64,000 bases of DNA from Bolinopsis microptera (Eukaryota; Ctenophora; Tentaculata; Lobata; Bolinopsidae). The notes below the pieces were generated by a model. The model did no database searches and was not told the DNA's origin. It was given only the letters and a program-made list of their open reading frames with translations. Of this stretch, positions 57,190 through 64,000 are shown piece after piece. The DNA lies in NCBI RefSeq assembly GCF_026151205.1, contig NC_087078.1, positions 15,517,118 through 15,581,117 of the forward strand, read 5' to 3'. The translations under genes were made by a program, and so were the position numbers. Positions within the stretch are counted from its first letter, which is position 1, and each line of letters begins with the position of its first letter.

Positions 57190-60100
57190 AACAACAACTA
57201 CTGCTACTAACTGTACTACTACTGTACTACTACTACTAACTGTACTACTACTGTACTACTACTACTAACTGTACTACTACTGTACTACTGCTACTAACTG
57301 TACTACTACTGTACTACTACTACTAACTGTACTACTACTGTACTACTTCTACTAACTGTACTACTACTGTACTACTGCTACTAACTGTACTACTGCTACT
57401 AACTGTACTACTACTACTAACTGTACTACTGCTACTAACTGTACTACTACTAACTGTACTACTAATGTACTACTGCTACTAACTGTACTACTACTACTAA
57501 CTGTCTATACTACTAACTGTACTACTACTACTAACCTGTACTACTACTGTACTACTACTACTACTGTACTACTACTGTACTACTACTACTAACTGTACTA
57601 CTACTGTACTACTGCTACTAACTGTACTACTACTACTACTAACTGTACTACTACTGTACTACTACTACTAACTGTACTACTACTCCTACTACTGTTCTAC
57701 TACTGTACCTACTACTACTAATGTACTACTTACTGTACTACTGCTACTAACTGTACTACTACTACTACTAACTGTACTACTACTGTACTACTGCTACTAA
57801 CTGTACTACTACTGTACTACTGCTACTAACTGTACTACTACTGTACTACTGCTTCTAACTGTACTACTACTGTACTACTGCTATAACTGTAACTACTGCT
57901 ACTAACTGTCTACTAACTGTACTACTTACAGTACTACTACTTACTAAACTGTACTACTGACTACTACTAACTGTACTACTACTGTACTACTACTACTAAC
58001 TGTACTACTACTGTACTACTGCTACTAACGTGTACTACTACTGTACTACTGCTACTAACTGTACTACTACTGTACTACTGCTACTAACTGTACTACTACT
58101 ACTACTAACTGTACTACTACTGTACTACTACTACTAACTGTACTACTACTGTACTACTACTACTAACTGTACTCCTACTGTACTACTGCTACTAACTGTA
58201 CTACTACTACTAACTATCTACTACTGCTGTACTACTACTACTAACTGTACTACTACTGTACTACTGCTACTAACTGTACTACTACTGTACTACTGCTACT
58301 AACTGTACTACTACTGTACTACTGCTACTACACTGTACTATGCTACTAACTGTACTACTAACCTGTACTACTACTGTACTACTACTACTAACTGTACTAC
58401 TACTACTACTAACTGTACTACTACTGTACTACTACTACTAACTGTACTACTACTGTACTACTACTACTAACTGTACTACTACTGTACTACTGCTACTAAC
58501 TGTACTACTACTGTACTACTGCTACTAACTGTACTACTACTGTACTACTACTACTAACTGTACTACTACTGTACTACTACTGCTACTAACTGTACTACTG
58601 CTACTAACTGTACTACTACTGTACTACTGCTACTAACTGTACTACTACTGTACTACTGCTACTAACTGTACTACTGCTACTAACTGTACTACTACTGTAC
58701 TACTACTACTAACTGTACTACTACTGTACTACTACTACTAACTGTACTACTTCTGTACTACTGCTAATAACTGTACTACTACTACTATCTGTACAACTAC
58801 TGTACTGCTACTACTAACTGTACTACTACTGTACTACTACTACTAACTGTACTACTACTGTACTACTGCTACTAACTGTACTACTACTGTACTACTGCTA
58901 CTAACTGTACTACTAACTGTACTACTACTACTACTAACTGTACTACTACTGTGCTACTGCTACTAACTGTACTACTACTACTACTAACTGTACTACTACT
59001 GTACTACTACTACTAACTGTACTACTACTGTACTACTGCTACTAACTGTACTACTGCTACTAACTGTACTACTACTGTACTACTGCTACTAACTGTACTA
59101 CTACTACTAACTGTATACTACTGTACTACTACTAACTGTACTACTACTGTACTACTACTACTAACTGTACTACTACTGTACTACTACTACTAACTGTACT
59201 ACTACTGTACTACTGCTACTAACTGTACTACTACTGTACTACTACTACTAACTGTACTACTACTGTACTACTGCTATTAACTGTACTACTACTGTACTAC
59301 TACTACTAACTGTACTACTACTACTAACTGTACTACTACTGTATTACTACTACTAACTGTACTACTACTGTACTACTGCTACTAACTGTACTACTACTGT
59401 ACTATTACTACTAACTGTACTACTACTGTACTACTACTACTAACTGTACTACTACTGTACTACTGCTACTAACTGTACTACTACTGTACTACTACTACTA
59501 ACTGTACTACTACTGTACTACTGCTACTAACTGTACTACTACTGTACTACTGCTACTAACTGTACTACTACTGTACTACTGCTACTAACTGTACTACTGC
59601 TACTAACTGTACTACTACTGTACTACTGCTACTAACTGTACTACTACTACTAACTGTACTACTACTGTACTACTACTAACTGTACTACTACTGTACTACT
59701 ACTACTAACTGTACTACTACTGTACTAACTACTACTAACTGTACTACTACTGTACTACTGCTACTAACTGTACTACTACTGTACTACTACTACTAACTGT
59801 ACTACTACTGTACTACTGCTATTAACTGTACTACTACTGTACTACTACTAACTAACTGTACTACTACTACTAACTGTACTACTACTGTATTACTACTACT
59901 AACTGTACTACTACTGTACTACTGCTACTAACTGTACTACTACTGTACTATTACTACTAACTGTACTACTACTGTACTACTACTACTAACTGTACTACTA
60001 CTGTACTACTGCTACTAACTGTACTACTACTGTACTACTACTACTAACTGTACTACTACTGTACTACTGCTACTAACTGTACTACTACTACTAACTGTAC

Positions 60101-61024
60101 TACTGCTGTACTACTACTACTAACTGTACTACTACTGTACTACTGCTACTAACTGTACTACTACTGTACTACTGCTACTAACTGTACTACTACTGTACTA
60201 CTGCTACTAACTGTACTACTGCTACTAACTGTACTACTAACTGTACTACTACTGTACTACTACTACTAACTGTACTACTACTACTACTAACTGTACTACT
60301 ACTGTACTACTACTACTAACTGTACTACTACTGTACTACTACTACTAACTGTACTACTACTGTACTACTGCTACTAACTGTACTACTACTGTACTACTGC
60401 TACTAACTGTACTACTACTGTACTACTACTACTAACTGTACTACTACTGTACTACTACTGCTACTAACTGTACTACTGCTACTAACTGTACTACTACTGT
60501 ACTACTGCTACTAACTGTACTACTACTGTACTACTGCTACATACTGTACTACTGCTACTAACTGTACTACTACTGTACTACTACTACTAACTGTACTACT
60601 ACTGTACTACTACTACTAACTGTACTACTGCTGTACTACTGCTACTAAACTGTACTACTACTTACTATCTGTACTACTACTGTACTACTACTACTAACTG
60701 TACTACTACTACTACTAACTGTACTACTACTGTACTACTACTACTACTGTACTACTACTGTACTACTACTACTAACTGTACTACTACTGTACTACTGCTA
60801 CCTAACTGTACTACTACTGTACTACTGCTACTAACTGTACTACTACTGTACTACTACTACTAACTGTACTACTACTGTACTACTACTGCTACTAACTGTA
60901 CTACTGCTACTAACTGTACTACTACTGTACTACTGCTACTAACTGTACTACTACTGTTACTACTGCTACTAACTGTACTACTGCCTACTAACTGTACTAC
61001 TACTGTACTACTACTACTAACTGT
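57190..61024. repeat. 29-bp satellite array, clean block 1
   Basis: The main unit is 29 bp, made of an 11-bp part (TGTACTACTAC) and an 18-bp part (TGTACTACTACTACTAAC, with an A/G variant ...CTGCTACTAAC). Shorter 18- and 24-bp variants occur when parts are missing. Stop codons occur in every frame. Longer-range order is visible: see findings. Confidence 0.97.
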
Positions 61025-61500
61025 ATACTATTCTACCTATAACTGTATATTCTTATATTACTAATGCATACACTCTGTACTTATTTCTTTATACAACTTA
61101 CTCTATTACATTACTCTGAATATGTCTATTCTAAAATGTCTCTCTGTTACTCTATAAAATACAACTTTACTATATCTATAAGTACTACTACTGTTACTTA
61201 AATGTATATATTATAACTTACTATATGATACTACTACAAGTCTACTATGTATATCTACTAATGTTATCCCCTAATGTACTATACGTACTATGCTACTAAC
61301 GTATCTACTTAACTGACTACTACTGTTCATAACTTATACTTGTATACTACTATAACTGTAACTACGTATCTATATAACTGTACTATACTGTACTACTGTA
61401 CTAACTGTATACTACTGTTATACTATAAGTATATTGTACTATGTATTAACTGTACTATACGTACTACTTAAACGTTTATACTATAATTACTACTAGTATT
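61025..61500. repeat. Decayed stretch of the satellite between clean blocks
   Basis: The same words (ACTGTA, TACTAC) with many deletions and AT drift, flanked on both sides by near-perfect units. The transitions are abrupt. Confidence 0.85.
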
Positions 61501-63375
61501 ACTACTACTAACTGTATCTACTGTACTACTGCTACTAACTGTACTACTACTGTACTATTACTACTAACTGTACTACTACTGTACTACTACTACTAACTGT
61601 ACTACTACTGTACTACTGCTACTAACTGTACTACTATGTACTACTACTACTAACTGTACTACTACTGTACTACTGCTACTAACTGTACTACTACTGTACT
61701 ATGCTACTAACTGTACTACTACTGTACTACTGCTACTAACTGTACTACTGCTACTAACTGTACTACTACTACTAACTGTACTACTACTGTACTACTACTA
61801 CTAACTGTACTACTACTACTACTAACTGTACTACTAATTGTAATACTGCTACTAACTGTACTACTACTACTAACTGTACTACTACTACTACTAACTGTAC
61901 TACTACTGTACTACTACTACTAACTGTACTACTACTGTACTACTACTACTAACTGTACTACTAATGTACTACTGCTACTAACTGTACTACTACTACTACT
62001 AACTGTACTACTACTGTACTACTACTACTAACTGTACTACTACTACTACTACTAACTGTACTACTACTGTACTACTACTACTAACTGTACTACTTCTGTA
62101 CTACTGCTACTAACTGTACTACTACTACTATCTGTACTACTACTGTACTACTACTACTAACTGTACTACTACTACTAACTGTACTACTACTGTACTACTA
62201 CTACTAACTGTACTATACTGTACTACTACTACTAACTGTACTACTACTGTACTACTGCTACTAACTGTACTACTACTGTACTACTGCTACTAACTGTACT
62301 ACTACTGTACTACTACTACTGTACTACTAACTGTACTACTACTGCTACTAACTGTACTACTGCTACTAACTGTACTACTACTGTACTACTGCTACTAACT
62401 GTACTACTACTGTACTACTGCTACTAACTGTACTACTGCTACTAACTGTACTACTACTGTACTACTACTACTAACTGTACTACTACTATACTACTACTAC
62501 TAACTGTACTACTTCTGTACTACTGCTACTAACTGTACTACTTCTACTATCTGTACTACTACTGTACTGCTACTACTAACTGTACTACTACTGTACTACT
62601 ACTACTAACTGTACTACTACTGTACTACTGCTACTAACTGTACTACTACTGTACTACTGCTACTAACTGTACTACTAACTGTATACTACTACTACTAACT
62701 GTACTACTACTGTGCTACTGCTACTAACTGTACTACTACTACTACTAACTGTACTACTACTGTACTACTACTACTAACTGTACTACTACTGTACTACTGC
62801 TACTAACTGTACTACTGCCACTAACTGTACTACTACTGTACTACTGCTCTAACTGTACTAACTACTACTAACTGTACTACTACTGTACTACTACTAACTA
62901 CTACTACTGTACTACTACTACTAACTGTACTACTACTGTACTACTACTACTAACTGTACTACTACTGTACTACTGCTACTAACTGTACTACTACTGTACT
63001 ACTACTACTAACTGTACTACTACTGTCCTACTGCTATTAACTGTACTACTACTGTACTACTACTACTAACTGTACTACTACTACTAACTGTACTACTACT
63101 GTATTACTACTACTAACTGTACTACTACTGTACTAACTGTACTAACTGACTACTACTGTTACTTACTACTAAACTGTACTACTACTGTACTACTACTACT
63201 AACTGTACTACTACTGTACTACTGCTACTAACTGTACTACTACTGTACTACTACTACTAACTGTACTACTACTGTACTACTGCTACTAACTGTACTACTA
63301 CTGTACTACTGCTACTAACTGTACTACTACTGTACTACTGCTACTAACTGTACTATGCTACTAACTGTACTACTA
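61501..63375. repeat. 29-bp satellite array, clean block 2
   Basis: Same unit as block 1. The order of variant units around 62690-63105 repeats that around 58930-59345 (offset about 3762 bp), including the rare markers GTGCTACTGC, GCTATTAACTG and GTATTACTAC. Confidence 0.97.
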
Positions 63376-64000
63376 TATTGTACTATACTGTATACTATAA
63401 AAACTGTTATATATCAAACTGTACTATAATTGTAATATGAAAAATGTATATATATAAGTACTATTATAAAATGTTACTACGTCTACTATCAATGTTATAT
63501 GTACTATACTATAACGTATACTTGTATACGCTACTAACTGTATAAATTACTACTAATTACTATACTGTCTACTATATAATGTATTACATATTAACGTACT
63601 ATAGTAATTAAAAAGTACTATTGTACTACTATACTAACTGTATATACTGTAAAATGTTTAACTTTTACTAATATAAAAATGTATATGTGTACTACTATTA
63701 ACGTTTATTGTATACTGTATAATGTTTACTGTTTGATAATGTACTTATGTATATGCTAAAACTTTTAATGCTATAACTGACTATAAGTATAAAAGTACTT
63801 ATAAAAACTGTACTATATATACTAATGTATATAGTACTAAAATTAATGTACTACTACTGTATCTATATAAGTATTTACTTATATGTTAATTTACTACCTG
63901 TATATGTACTAACTGTATTCTATGTACTTTTTTATACAAAACCTGTATATAGTATTATGCTACTAATTAATGCTATAACTGTCATACTGTACTATGCTAC
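63376..64000. repeat. Decayed end of the satellite array
   Basis: From about 63376 the units lose C and G and gain A/T, as in 9600-10785. The window ends inside it. Confidence 0.85.

Noticed and set aside
1-64000. Bacterial-type features (operons, Shine-Dalgarno sites, terminators, riboswitches)
   Set aside because: The genes are spliced and the elements are metazoan; such signals are not expected and none was credible.

Overview
This window is animal (metazoan) nuclear DNA: spliced genes with GT-AG introns, BTB, GPCR, sorting-nexin and SLC genes, LINEs, tRNA-derived SINEs, and hAT, MULE, mariner and PIF/Harbinger DNA transposons. The overall look (AT-rich, compact introns, lineage-expanded single-exon receptors) would fit a cnidarian or another marine invertebrate, but nothing here fixes the species. 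Roughly 55-60% is repeat. A 100-N gap lies at 55393-55492.

Layout. 1-6.0 kb: a tandemly duplicated repeat and an inverted copy of it flank a 2.1 kb GA-rich satellite; a deletion derivative of a MULE lies at 0.8-1.4 kb. 6.65-10.8 kb: a decayed ACTGTACTAC-type array, the same family as the large array at 57.2-64 kb. 11.2-14 kb: a decayed LINE (endonuclease plus reverse transcriptase). 15.5-16.4 kb: a 60-bp satellite. 16.87-21.40 kb: a 4.5 kb hAT-like element with an exact 8-bp target duplication, holding two LINE remnants. 21.7-22.9 kb: a class A GPCR-like gene. 23.86-29.42 kb (minus): a nine-exon SLC10A7-like/SBF-like transporter whose splice phases all agree; its fourth visible intron holds a SINE and a retroposon that itself contains a complete MULE. 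30.3-32 kb: a GA tract, a run of six adjacent hairpins, and a 12-bp minisatellite. 32.3-34.25 kb (minus): the terminal exon of an unidentified gene, split by a 5'-truncated LINE with a 12-bp target duplication, itself carrying a SINE. 35.3-36.3 kb: two MITEs around a GPCR gene fragment. 36.68-43.98 kb: a 7.3 kb composite insertion of palindromic units, with a paralogous empty site at 50.1 kb. 46.07-47.68 kb (minus): a BTB gene. 48.07-48.83 kb: a mariner-type MITE. 52.05-52.55 kb (minus): the last two exons of an SNX5/6-like sorting nexin. 53.38-54.72 kb: an SV2/SVOP-like MFS transporter with two compensating frameshifts. 55.5-56.8 kb: PIF/Harbinger elements.

The standout is at 42605-43009: an almost dimeric 277-bp repeat in which a tRNA-like pol III promoter (A and B boxes) is coupled to a type I hammerhead self-cleaving ribozyme. 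Both ribozyme copies have the complete core, a 5-bp stem I, a 4-bp stem II and a very short stem III. This is the architecture of SINE-like hammerhead elements such as Schistosoma Sm-alpha and of animal retrozymes. It sits in a TA tract between palindromic units of the 7.3 kb insertion.

The cellular genes do not form a pathway. What ties the region together is layered insertion: MULE in retroposon in transporter intron; SINE in LINE in terminal exon; LINE remnants in hAT; and several element boundaries inside (TA)n tracts.
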